From: CAXBMB01 sp963976695
Lineage (GTDB): Bacteria; Pseudomonadota; Alphaproteobacteria; Kiloniellales; DSM-21159
Length of the DNA: 52,377 nucleotides
Direction: 5' to 3'
Assembly: GCA_963976695.1 (NCBI GenBank)
Contig: CAXBMB010000021.1
Span: forward strand, 1 to 52,377
The translations under genes and the position numbers were made by a program. Within the stretch, counting starts at the first letter, position 1. Each line of letters begins with the position of its first letter. The notes below the pieces were generated by a model that was not told the origin of the DNA, did no database searches, and saw nothing but the letters and a program-made list of their open reading frames with translations. Below are positions 16,085 to 24,400 of this stretch, in pieces.

Positions 16085-18358
16085 CTAGGACGCCAGCTTG
16101 TCATCCACGCTGGTCAAGTACTTCACGGTGCGGCCCAGCGCCCTTAGCAACGGGGTGAAATTCAGCAACAGACTAAAGACCCCCAGCAGGATGAAATCCA
16201 CCAGGGTGCCCGGCTCCCAACTCAAAACGAAAATCGGGGCCAGCAAGAATATCAACCAAACCGCGGCGAAGCCGACAGCGCTCGCCGACAACATCCCCAA
16301 GACCCGCCATTTGAAGCGCACGGCCAGAAATAGAGATTGCTGCGCAGCGCCGCTGTTCGACCCGGCCACGCGCCCGTTGCGGCGCGATTTCCGTTCGGCC
16401 TGGGCGATTGCAGCCAAGCACCGGCCGCCAATCTTATGGAGAATAATACTTATCAACAGCGATAGTGCAAAGATACTGATGATCCGATAGCCCAAACTCA
16501 TGTCCAGGCCGAACCACTCCGCCGGCTGGCTGAGGTAGCCGCAACCCGAGTTGGCCCAGTTGAGCCAAGCGCGCAGTTCAAGTCCCTCCAGCCACGCCGG
16601 CAACTCGGGCGCGACCAGGCAATAAGAGCCGGAAAAATCAAACAGAAACGGCAGATTATGGAGATTTTCCAATGCCATGGCATGTTGGAACACACCTGGA
16701 ATATTGTTGTGCGTCGGCGGTTGGAACAGATCATTGCCCATCCGAAAATCCGCTCCGATCAGGATGCTCTTGCCGCGCACCAAGGCGTCATAGGCGCCGT
16801 AGCTGTTCAGGACCACTTCCGCCGAAAGCGAGCTGTAGGGCGGGCAGGTCTGTCGGCTGTATAGCCCGCCGAAAAACGTCGGCTCGTCCAGCAGCTGCCG
16901 TAAATTCTCCACGGTCGGGAAAATCAGGCCGGTGACGAGATTTTCCGGGGTATCCCGGCAGGGATAGGACTGCACGAAGCGGGGTTGCGCCTGATCCTGC
17001 CGTTTTCCCTCCGCCGCCGCCGAATTTCCGCCGGTCTGCGGCGTGCTGGTGGACCACTTGCGATTGGACCAATAGACCGACATCGCGTTGATCGCCGTCG
17101 CGCGCCAGTCGTCGGCAGCACCGTCGTCGCGCGCGCAAAAAAATTCCAATCCGTCGCCTTGCGGTGCGTTGGGCGGCGACGCCTGAGCGACGAGGCGTTT
17201 GCTACGCAAATGATGCAGATAGAGGCCGAGCGCCGCCGAAGGCCGTTGGGCGGCGCAGTCATACAGCGGATAGTAGGGCGGCTCCCGTCGCACCGAAACC
17301 ACCTGTGCACCGGCTTCCAGCAGCTGTGGCATAACCTCACCGGTCCGTTTCGCGGCAATGGCGATCGCCGTCTCGCGCGCCTCGGGGTAAGGAATTTTTT
17401 CGCCGCCCTGGCAGAGGTAGTTGCCGCCCTCGTCAGCGCCGCGATAGCCTGAAAAATCGCCGGCCAGAAAAATCGGTATGGCGGGGGCCTGACGATTGGG
17501 GCCGGCGTAGCTCTCGATCACCTCCGCCAGGCGGCAGATGTCACTGCTGTCGCGGTCGCTGAGAAAGCCGACATCCAGAAAGACCGCTTCCGGCCCGGCG
17601 TCCAGCAGGACCTCGAGAATCTCACCGAACAGCGCCGCATTGGGAGGCCATTGGGTCCAACTCCGGTCATAGCCCTGCTGGGCCAGGGCCCGCTGGTCCT
17701 GTTCGGTCACCATGACCACCAAGGGGGCCAGGTCCGGTTCGCGCCCGGCGTGGGGAAAATAAGGCGCGGCCGAGCGATAGAGATAATCTTGCGCGACCTG
17801 ATTGCTTTCCGCCAACAAGTTCCACGGAACGAGAATTTCAATCAGAAAAATCAGCAAACAATAGCCAAGCGCCCGAGCCAGAATTTTCGCCTTTATCCGC
17901 AGATTATAGGCGCGCCATTTCTGTCGCGCCTTTGCCGCCACCGCCCCGGCCGCCCGGTCCATCGCGCTCTTGAGCCGCAACCACCCCCGCCACCCGCGCT
18001 GACTTTCCCGCCACCCCCGAGCGACCCCGGGGTACTGCTTGAGCCGCGCGAGCCAGCCCGCCAACCGACCGGGGGCCGGCACCCCTGCTGCCGCTTGATC
18101 GCCCCCGCCGGGTGCGCGCCCCCTGCTGGCCAGCCGGCCACGCACAGATCGACCGGCCGACAGAGTCTTTTGCGTCAGGATCAGCGGCCATGCCAGGAAC
18201 CACCCCAGCGCTCTGGTGATCAAGAAACCCAGATAAGGGTCTTGCAGTTCCTCGGCGGCGGCGCGCGCGCGCAGCGCCAGGCGCGCCAGCTCTTCGTCGT
18301 GTGTCAGGTCGTGATCTTGCCGGGCTTGCGGCTGTTGGTCGTCGCGACTCCCCGCCAT
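16085..18358 (-). CDS. CHASE2-domain membrane protein without an output domain
   Basis: 757 aa. The cytoplasmic N-terminus is about 170 residues, charged and Arg-rich, with one hydrophobic stretch (FLITRALGWFLAWPLIL). A span (YCLLIFLIEILVPWNLL) then leads to a large CHASE2 sensor: it contains the family's VVMVTEQDQRALA, EVLLDAGPEAVFLDVGFL and GKSILIGADFRMGND. Three spans follow near the C-terminus and the protein ends in a short tail. CHASE2 proteins usually carry a kinase, cyclase or GGDEF after the spans; none is present here. The ATG at 18358 is chosen for GGAGGAA just upstream. It heads the operon with the anchored protein and the M48 protease. Confidence 0.85.
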   Translation of the reverse strand: MAGSRDDQQPQARQDHDLTHDEELARLALRARAAAEELQDPYLGFLITRALGWFLAWPLILTQKTLSAGRSVRGRLASRGRAPGGGDQAAAGVPAPGRLAGWLARLKQYPGVARGWRESQRGWRGWLRLKSAMDRAAGAVAAKARQKWRAYNLRIKAKILARALGYCLLIFLIEILVPWNLLAESNQVAQDYLYRSAAPYFPHAGREPDLAPLVVMVTEQDQRALAQQGYDRSWTQWPPNAALFGEILEVLLDAGPEAVFLDVGFLSDRDSSDICRLAEVIESYAGPNRQAPAIPIFLAGDFSGYRGADEGGNYLCQGGEKIPYPEARETAIAIAAKRTGEVMPQLLEAGAQVVSVRREPPYYPLYDCAAQRPSAALGLYLHHLRSKRLVAQASPPNAPQGDGLEFFCARDDGAADDWRATAINAMSVYWSNRKWSTSTPQTGGNSAAAEGKRQDQAQPRFVQSYPCRDTPENLVTGLIFPTVENLRQLLDEPTFFGGLYSRQTCPPYSSLSAEVVLNSYGAYDALVRGKSILIGADFRMGNDLFQPPTHNNIPGVFQHAMALENLHNLPFLFDFSGSYCLVAPELPAWLEGLELRAWLNWANSGCGYLSQPAEWFGLDMSLGYRIISIFALSLLISIILHKIGGRCLAAIAQAERKSRRNGRVAGSNSGAAQQSLFLAVRFKWRVLGMLSASAVGFAAVWLIFLLAPIFVLSWEPGTLVDFILLGVFSLLLNFTPLLRALGRTVKYLTSVDDKLAS

Positions 18359-18616
18359 TCGTTCCTCCCTCGGCCCGTCTCTTCCAATCCAGCCGGCCAA
18401 CCGGCCAAAGCGCGCGCCCATCGGATCGATCCAACCCGAGCCATGGGCGGCGTTCGCTTGCGCCCTGACGGCGCCGCACAGTATACGCCCAATATAACAG
18501 AGGGCGAACAGCGGCGCAGGCGACGGCTGCTTGGGTCGCCGGAGGGCGGGGATCCCGTCGTTACCCTAGCCCAAAAGTCTTGATCCCGATGATTGAAAAC
18601 CACTGCGCGGGCCGTC

Positions 18617-18645
18617 TTTACCCAGCCTGGCAGGCAGCCTACTAT
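18617..18645 (+). promoter_or_regulatory. Possible cobT promoter
   Basis: TTTACC at 18617-18622, 17 bases, TACTAT at 18640-18645. The predicted start near 18652 lies 27 bases before the cobT ATG. Both hexamers match the consensus at four of six. A promoter here is expected because cobT is split from cobS. I saw no cobalamin riboswitch in the 320-base divergent gap. Confidence 0.35.
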
Positions 18646-18678
18646 TACCGCCGAGATTTTTGATTTCCGGATGGTAGC

Positions 18679-20547
18679 ATGGCTGAGAACGAATCCCCCA
18701 TTGAGCGGTTTAAGCGGGCAACAGGCTCGACCTTACGCTCTCTGGCGCGCCGCGACGATCTGACGGCGTCCTTTTCGGCGGCCGGCCATGGCTTGATTGG
18801 CAGCGAGGTCCGGCTGCCCATGCCGGCGCGCGATCTGCCTTACGCCGACGCTGCCCTGGTGCGCGGCCAGGCCGATGCCATCGCGCTGCGCCAGCGCCAT
18901 CACTCCAACAGCACCAAGGGAGCCTTTTTTCCCACCGGCGCCCAGGCGCAGGAAATCTTCAACGCCATCGAACAGGCGCGCTGTGAATCCCTCGGCATCA
19001 ACCGCATGGCGGGCTGCGCCATGAATCTGGACGCTGCGGTGGAGGAAAAGTTCAAGCGTCGGGGCTGGTCACGCGCCGATAGCCATGAACAGGTGCCGCT
19101 TTCCGAGGCGCTGCACCTCTTGGCGCGGGAGGCCTTTTCACGGCAACCCGCCCCGCGCGAGGCGAAAAAAGCGGTCGAGCTGTGGCGCCGCGCCCTCGAC
19201 CAGGACATCCTGAACGACCTGCATGATCTTGCCAATTTGGCCGATGATCAGCGCGAATTCTCCAAGCGTCTGAGACGCTTGCTGGAGCACCTGCAGCTCA
19301 ATCCCGACGAGTTGGAGCAGGAGGCTGACGATCAGGATCAGGACCAGATCGACCACGACAATGCCGAGCAGGAGGCCCAGTCGCAGGGCGAAGCGGGCGA
19401 GGATGAGGAAGGCGATGCCTCGATGTCCGACGCCGGCGAAAGCACCGAGGGCGGCGACGGCGACGCCGGCGACGAAAGCGACGCCGATATGGACGGCGAC
19501 ATGATGCCCGGGGCCGGCGAAGACGAACCGGGCAATCCAGGTCAGCGCCCCGACCTGGACGAGCGGAAAAACAGCCAGATCAACACGCTCTACAAGTCCT
19601 TCACCAGCCAGTTCGACGAGGAGGTGGCGGCGGAAGACCTGTGCGACGCCGACGAACTGGCGCGCTTGCGTCAGATGCTCGATCAACAGTTGATCCACCT
19701 GCAGGGGGTCACCTCGCGCCTGGCAAACCGGATGCAGCGGCGGCTCATGGCCAAGCAGACCCGGGCGTGGGAATTCAATCTGGAAGAAGGCCTGCTGGAC
19801 ACCGCCCGGCTGTCCCAGGTGGTCACCAATCCGACCCATGCCCTGTCGTTCAAGCTGGAGCGCGACACCGATTTCCGCGACACGGTGGTTTCCCTGCTGA
19901 TCGACAACTCCGGGTCGATGCGCGGCCGGCCGATCTCGGTGGCGGCGATGAGCGCCGACATCTTGGCCCGCACGCTGGAGCGTTGCGGCGTGAAGGTCGA
20001 GATCCTCGGCTTCACCACCCGGATGTGGAAAGGCGGTCAATCGCGCGAGAAGTGGATTGCCGAGGGCAAACCCGCCTTGCCCGGCCGACTCAACGACTTG
20101 CGGCACATCATCTATAAGTCCGCCGACGTGCCGCTGCGCCGCGCCCGCAAGAACATCGGCCTGATGCTGCGCGAAGGCATACTGAAGGAAAACATCGACG
20201 GCGAGGCCCTGCTTTGGGCGCACAACCGCTTGCTGGCCCGCCCCGAACAGCGGCGCATCCTGATGGTCATTTCCGACGGCGCGCCGGTGGACGATTCGAC
20301 GCTGTCGGTCAATCCGGGAAACTATCTGGAAAAGCATCTGCGTGAGGCGATCGCCTACATCGAAACCCGCAGTCCTGTCGAATTGACCGCCATCGGCATT
20401 GGCCACGATGTGACGCGCTACTACCACCGTGCCGTGACCATTGTCGACGCCGAGCAACTTGGAGGAACGATGATGGAAAATCTGGCGGATCTTTTTGATG
20501 AAGATTCCGCGGTCCGCGCGGCGCAGGAACGACGGCGCGCCAGTTAA
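18679..20547 (+). CDS. cobT: Cobaltochelatase subunit CobT
   Basis: 622 aa. Partner of CobS and CobN in cobalt insertion in aerobic B12 synthesis. The N-terminal part (to about 210) is the CobT-specific domain with ADAIALRQRHHSN. A very acidic Asp/Glu/Gln linker (about 211-294) follows. The C-terminal half is a von Willebrand A domain with the metal motif DNSGSMRG near residue 410, and ends with a VWA_2-type segment (GIGHDVTRYYHRA). Length and layout are usual for CobT. Separated from cobS, it is divergent from the CHASE2 gene, with 320 bases between. Confidence 0.95.
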   Translation: MAENESPIERFKRATGSTLRSLARRDDLTASFSAAGHGLIGSEVRLPMPARDLPYADAALVRGQADAIALRQRHHSNSTKGAFFPTGAQAQEIFNAIEQARCESLGINRMAGCAMNLDAAVEEKFKRRGWSRADSHEQVPLSEALHLLAREAFSRQPAPREAKKAVELWRRALDQDILNDLHDLANLADDQREFSKRLRRLLEHLQLNPDELEQEADDQDQDQIDHDNAEQEAQSQGEAGEDEEGDASMSDAGESTEGGDGDAGDESDADMDGDMMPGAGEDEPGNPGQRPDLDERKNSQINTLYKSFTSQFDEEVAAEDLCDADELARLRQMLDQQLIHLQGVTSRLANRMQRRLMAKQTRAWEFNLEEGLLDTARLSQVVTNPTHALSFKLERDTDFRDTVVSLLIDNSGSMRGRPISVAAMSADILARTLERCGVKVEILGFTTRMWKGGQSREKWIAEGKPALPGRLNDLRHIIYKSADVPLRRARKNIGLMLREGILKENIDGEALLWAHNRLLARPEQRRILMVISDGAPVDDSTLSVNPGNYLEKHLREAIAYIETRSPVELTAIGIGHDVTRYYHRAVTIVDAEQLGGTMMENLADLFDEDSAVRAAQERRRAS

Positions 20548-21007
20548 CCGACGTCCCGCCGTCTTTCTCGGTTTGGTCGCAGCTTCGAGCGACCGGCCTG
20601 GGCGATCCCGGCTATCTATCAGAGTATGAGCGCTGTCGGTTTGTGCCCCAAGCGAGCCGACGATGAACTGGTGGCGGCGCGGCCCGGTGCGGCGACCAGG
20701 GATCTGTGCGCCTCACCGCCCCAATTCCCGCGATCTTTTTTCCTCTGCCAGGCGCGGCGACACCCCGGCGCCAGGGCGTAAATCTTTTCTCCCGCTGGCG
20801 TTGCCGCAACGGGCGCGAGAAGATCGATGCGCCGGCCGGTTCGCCCAATCTTGGCTGTCTGATTCTGCTTGCTTCACTGCCGGTAAACCGGGCTAAGCTG
20901 ATCAAAAGCCAACGCGCGGCGACCGCATCCGAGCCTGAAAACCGCCGGTGTTCTCCGGTCGCCATCCCAGCGTTTGCAGAGCTTTTTCGAAGTGGAGAGA
21001 CAGGTAA
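20548..21007. other. Intergenic region after cobT
   Basis: About 460 bases with no convincing gene. Frames on both strands are short, Arg- and Pro-rich, and lack ribosome sites. An imperfect inverted repeat (ATCTTTTCTC to GAGAAGAT) near 20780-20826 is the only structure seen. The promoter of the following PAS_5 gene should lie near its right end. Confidence 0.4.
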
Positions 21008-21559
21008 ATGTCAGCCACGCAGAAAAACCATGCGCAAGAAAAAATCGCGGCATTCTTGAAAAACAGCAGCTCGGAAATCGGCCAGATGTTCGACTACTGG
21101 GTTTCCTTGAGGCGGACGCGGTTGCTGCCACGCAAGGAAGACTTCGACCCGACAAAGGTTCCCAATCTGCTTCGCTCCATCTGGATCTTCCGCTATGAGC
21201 GCCAACAGCGACGCTTCATCTGCAATCTGGCGGGTGAAGCGATCAACATGGCGTGGGACCAGACCTCCATCGCCGGCAAGGAAATCGAAGCCGTGATCGG
21301 CAAAAGAAATTTCCCCGCCGTTCAGGAACGTTGGATCCGCGCCATTGAAACCCCGGCGCTGCTCTACGCCATGCGTCTGGATCCAACCAGCACCGATCCT
21401 CATCCCTTTATTGAGCGCTTTGTCGCCCCGCTCAGCGACCACAGCGGACAGGCCAGCCATCTAATTGGCGTCAGTCTCTATTCGGTCTACTGTCGGATGT
21501 TTCCCAATACGCCGTTGGACAGCAATCAGTTCCGCTTCCTGGACATCCAGGACCTCTAG
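21008..21559 (+). CDS. PAS_5-type protein
   Basis: 183 aa. The pattern FDYWVSLRRTRLLPRKEDFDPTKVPNLLRSIWIFRYERQQRRFICNLAGEAI is that of the alphaproteobacterial PAS_5 family (PAS-like single-domain proteins of unknown role). No output domain is attached. GGAGAGACAGG lies just upstream of the ATG. The TAG stop is supplied by a copy of the CTAG-headed element. A second member is encoded at 47184-47783; the two share the fold pattern but are clearly divergent. A sensory role is expected from PAS folds, but the ligand is unknown. Confidence 0.8.
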   Translation: MSATQKNHAQEKIAAFLKNSSSEIGQMFDYWVSLRRTRLLPRKEDFDPTKVPNLLRSIWIFRYERQQRRFICNLAGEAINMAWDQTSIAGKEIEAVIGKRNFPAVQERWIRAIETPALLYAMRLDPTSTDPHPFIERFVAPLSDHSGQASHLIGVSLYSVYCRMFPNTPLDSNQFRFLDIQDL

Positions 21560-21593
21560 CGCGTGATCGGCGGGGAAAGAAGCGCGCGGCGCT
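21556..21593 (+). repeat. CTAG-headed dispersed element, copy at the PAS_5 stop
   Basis: CTAGCGCGTGATCGG head, a GAAAGA block at 21575-21580, and a hairpin AGCGC (21581-21585), GCG loop, GCGCT (21589-21593). The TAG is the gene's stop codon. Confidence 0.7.
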
Positions 21594-21633
21594 GACCCTG
21601 CCGCCAATGGATCGACAGGCAGCGGTGCGGGCC

Positions 21634-22473
21634 TCACGCCGCAAGCCGGGCCTGGAAAAACGCCAGGGTTCGCGCCCAGGCAAGCGCCGCGTCCTCCTGG
21701 TCATAGCGCGCCGAGGTGGGATTGGCGAAGGCGTGCTGCGCCGCGTACCAATGGCTTTGATAGGGCTTTTCCAGATCCGTCATCGCCGCTTCATAGCGCG
21801 CCACCATCGCACGGTTGATCCAGGGATCCTCGGTGGCGAAATGGCCCAACACCGGGCCTTGCAGCCGCGCCAACTGCGCCGACTCAAAATCCACCCGGCC
21901 ATAGTAGACCACGGTGGCGTCGACGGCCGCCGACATCGACGCCACCAGCGACCAGCCGCCGCCGAAACACCAGCCCACCGTTCCCAGCTTGCCGGCGAAA
22001 CCGTCATGGCGTCGCAACCAGGCCATCCAAGCCGTCAAGCTGTCGACAGCTTCCTGATGCGCCACCGCCTGCATCAACTCGCGGGCCCGATCAGCGTCTC
22101 CGTTGGCGGCGACCTGGCCGCCGTAAAGATCCACCGCCAGCGCCAGGTAGCCGGCCTCGGCCAGCGCCGCCGCCACCGCTTTGATTTGATCGTTCAGCCC
22201 CCACCATTCGTGGATCAGCAGAACCGCCGGCGCTGGCGTCCGAGACGGCTTGGCCAGGGCCGCCGAGATCGTTCGCCCGCTTGCGGTGGTCAGGGTCACC
22301 GCGCGGGTTCGCGCCGCCGCCGCCGCGGCCCTGTCGGGGTCGGCCAGAACCGTCGCCAGAGGGGCCGCCAGCGACAGCGCCCCCACCCCACGGAGAAAGC
22401 CGCGACGCGCAAGGCCTGGACCCTTTGCCGGATCGACCCCGCCGGCGCGGCGGTTATGAGAAAATTCGGACAT
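21634..22473 (-). CDS. Dienelactone hydrolase family protein with a Tat signal
   Basis: 279 aa. An alpha/beta hydrolase of the DLH family. The catalytic triad is visible: Cys169 in GWCFGGG, Asp216 in ATEDPW and His247 in AAQHAF; Glu89 in HEWWGLN matches the family's modulating glutamate. The N-terminus has twin arginines (ARRGFLRG, 23-24) followed by a hydrophobic segment and ADPDRAAA, a Tat signal, so the folded enzyme should act in the periplasm. The ATG has GGAG seven bases upstream. The substrate is unknown: few DLH proteins in this family are true dienelactone hydrolases. It is convergent with the PAS_5 gene. Confidence 0.85.
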   Translation of the reverse strand: MSEFSHNRRAGGVDPAKGPGLARRGFLRGVGALSLAAPLATVLADPDRAAAAAARTRAVTLTTASGRTISAALAKPSRTPAPAVLLIHEWWGLNDQIKAVAAALAEAGYLALAVDLYGGQVAANGDADRARELMQAVAHQEAVDSLTAWMAWLRRHDGFAGKLGTVGWCFGGGWSLVASMSAAVDATVVYYGRVDFESAQLARLQGPVLGHFATEDPWINRAMVARYEAAMTDLEKPYQSHWYAAQHAFANPTSARYDQEDAALAWARTLAFFQARLAA

Positions 22474-22581
22474 GGCCCACTCCTTCCAGCTCCTGCCAAC
22501 GCCGTGACGCGCGTTGACCCCGCCCGGCCAACGCCAGGTCGCTCAAGCTAGGATAGGTTGGCCGCAACCGGAATTCACCTT

Positions 22582-22623
22582 TTCGACAGATCCGCTTCGA
22601 CAGATCCGCTTCGACAGATCCGC
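22582..22623. repeat. Tandem repeat, three exact units of 14 bases
   Basis: TTCGACAGATCCGC occurs three times in a row with no mismatch, in the 300-base divergent gap between the DLH gene and the esterase-like gene. The rest of that gap shows nothing I can name. Confidence 0.9.
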
Positions 22624-22774
22624 GCGCGGCGGTCCTCCACCTGCGCCATCCGGACCAAAAATCTGCGCCCGTTGAAAAAACAGCTCTGCCCAAGCAGCCG
22701 CCGGATTGCTACAAGAAAGCCAACAGGATCTGGGTCCCGACCCACCGGTACCGGCCAGCAAAGAAGGAGCACCC

Positions 22775-23845
22775 ATGCCCTCGACGTCTGTTTTATCCGC
22801 GACATACGGTGGCGGCCTGCTGGCGGCGGGTCTTTTGGTTTCCGCCATCGTCCAACCGGCGCTGGCGGAAGATTTCCAGTTTTCCATGATCCAGCCGCTG
22901 GCCTGCGCCGGCGCCATTAACCCGCTCAACCTGACGGTCACCGCGCTGGCGGACAGCGGCAACGAAATCACCCGCCAGCCCGGTGTCAATCTGGCGTGGC
23001 GCGGCGGGATCGCCGTACAGACCAATGTAAACGGCTTGCGGGGACTGTCCGATGTCACCCTGCTGTCGGACGGTCGTCTGCTGCTGGTGTCCGATCTGGG
23101 CTTCTGGTCGATCCTCGCGCTGTCCTTCGACGCCGACAACCGGCTTAGCGGCCTCACCCAGGTCCATTCCGGCCCCTTGAAGGGGGTCAGCGGTCGCAAT
23201 CTCTGCGAAGGCGCCAAAAGCCGCTCGGACGCTGAATCGGTCACCCGTATCGGCCAGGACCGCGTGCTCGTCGGCTTTGAGCGCAATTCCCGCTTTCTGC
23301 TCTACAAGCTGGATCAGCCGGACCGGCTGGGCGCGGCGCAGCAGCGCCTCGACGCCCCGCCAGGCGTGGAGCAGATCACCAATCAGGGCCCCGAGGCCAC
23401 GGCCTATCTGGGCGACAAGCGCTTGATCACCTTCAGCGAAGGCGTCAAGGAACAGGTTGGGGAAAGGGCCGCGCACGTCGGCTGGATCTCGTCGACGACC
23501 GCCGCCGACTGGCAGAAGCTGTACTATGAGCGCCGCGATCGGTTGGACCCGGTGGCCGCCACCGTCGACGGCGACCGGCTTTTGGTCCTTGAGCGGGCTT
23601 ACTTCCGCGACGAAAACCTGCTGCGGCACCGCCTGGTGGCGCTGGAGATCAACGCGCTCGCGGCGGGCAGCCTTGTTCCTTCCCGAGAATTGGCCTTCAT
23701 CACCTCTCCCACCGCTGTCCGCGACAACCTGGAGGGATTGGCGGTGATTGACCTGCCCGGTGGCGGCAAGGGGCTGCTGATTGTCGGCGACGACAACGCC
23801 GGGGCCTATGACCAACGCACCGCCTTGCTGCTGTTTCAGCTTTAG
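22775..23845 (+). CDS. Esterase-like activity of phytase family protein, exported
   Basis: 356 aa. A signal peptide (to about residue 30, ending ALAED) precedes a beta-propeller-like chain rich in short strands. Family marks are GLRGLSDVTLLSDGRLLLVSDLGFWSI, RVLVGFERNSRFLLY, NQGPEATAYLGDKRLITFSEG and the closing NLEGLAVIDLPGGGKGLLIVGDDN. The name comes from distant similarity; the actual activity is not established. The ATG at 22775 has GGAG six bases upstream and begins a proper signal peptide. It converges on rpmB with a shared terminator. Confidence 0.85.
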   Translation: MPSTSVLSATYGGGLLAAGLLVSAIVQPALAEDFQFSMIQPLACAGAINPLNLTVTALADSGNEITRQPGVNLAWRGGIAVQTNVNGLRGLSDVTLLSDGRLLLVSDLGFWSILALSFDADNRLSGLTQVHSGPLKGVSGRNLCEGAKSRSDAESVTRIGQDRVLVGFERNSRFLLYKLDQPDRLGAAQQRLDAPPGVEQITNQGPEATAYLGDKRLITFSEGVKEQVGERAAHVGWISSTTAADWQKLYYERRDRLDPVAATVDGDRLLVLERAYFRDENLLRHRLVALEINALAAGSLVPSRELAFITSPTAVRDNLEGLAVIDLPGGGKGLLIVGDDNAGAYDQRTALLLFQL

Positions 23846-23889
23846 CCGCCAGCCGCCGCCACGCCACCGATCCGGCAAAAATTCGACAA

Positions 23890-23925
23890 AAAAAAAGGCC
23901 CGCCCCACTGGAGACGGACCTTTTT
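23890..23925. terminator. Shared terminator between the esterase-like gene and rpmB
   Basis: AAAAGGCCCG and CGGACCTTTT form a near-perfect stem (one G-T pair) flanked by an A run on the left and T run on the right, so it works for both convergent transcripts. Confidence 0.8.
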
Positions 23926-23947
23926 GAGAACCTCGCGACTGGGGCGC

Positions 23948-24253
23948 TTAAGCGCTCGCCTCGGCGCTTGCCGCCGCGCTCGCCTTGGCGATCTGGCGCT
24001 TGATCTTAAGCGCTTCATCACCCAGCTTGCGGTTTGGCGTTCCAAGCAAGAAGGCGTCCAGGCCTCCATTGTGCTCAACCGTGCGAATCCCGCGCGCCGA
24101 AACCTTTACGCGGACCAGGCGACCGAGAATTTCACTGTACAGCGACGTATCCTGCATGTTGGGCAGGAAGCGGCGCCGCGTCCTGTTGTTCGCGTGGCTG
24201 ACATTGTTGCCGGTTTGAACACCCTTGCCGGTGAAGGCGCAACGACGTGCCAT
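23948..24253 (-). CDS. rpmB: 50S ribosomal protein L28
   Basis: 101 aa. MARRCAFTGKGVQTGNNVSHANNRTRRRFLPN is the classic L28 start, followed by LVRVKVSARGIRTVEHNGGLD. The C-terminus has an Ala/Ser-rich extension. The ATG at 24253 is fixed by the family N-terminus; the open frame upstream is not used. A strong promoter lies 70-100 bases upstream and a bidirectional terminator follows. Confidence 0.97.
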   Translation of the reverse strand: MARRCAFTGKGVQTGNNVSHANNRTRRRFLPNMQDTSLYSEILGRLVRVKVSARGIRTVEHNGGLDAFLLGTPNRKLGDEALKIKRQIAKASAAASAEASA

Positions 24254-24323
24254 GGGTTTCTTCCAATCTGTGCGCAAAAACAAAAGAAAAGCCTGGAACC
24301 CCTGAGGTCCCTGGCGAGCCGCG

Positions 24324-24352
24324 TTTCTACAAGCGCGTCCCGGTTCCGTCAA
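24324..24352 (-). promoter_or_regulatory. rpmB promoter
   Basis: On the minus strand TTGACG (24352-24347), a 17-base spacer and TAGAAA (24329-24324). The predicted start near 24317 gives a leader of about 64 bases to the rpmB ATG. Confidence 0.65.
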
Positions 24353-24400
24353 GCCCCACACCGGCAGAATTACCGAGAATCTTGCCGGGCCGGCTAACGG

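Noticed and set aside
18360..18678. Cobalamin riboswitch before cobT
   Set aside because: No B12-box consensus or matching stem layout could be found in the gap; the short similarity around CCACTG is not enough.
20663..20896. Small gene of 77 codons after cobT
   Set aside because: Arg/Pro-rich frame with no ribosome site, hydrophobic span or recognisable motif.
22543..23286. Open frame on the minus strand over the tandem repeat and the esterase-like gene
   Set aside because: Its unusual repeats (SKRICRSGSVEA) come only from the 14-base tandem repeat; the rest is antisense to a gene with a clear signal peptide.
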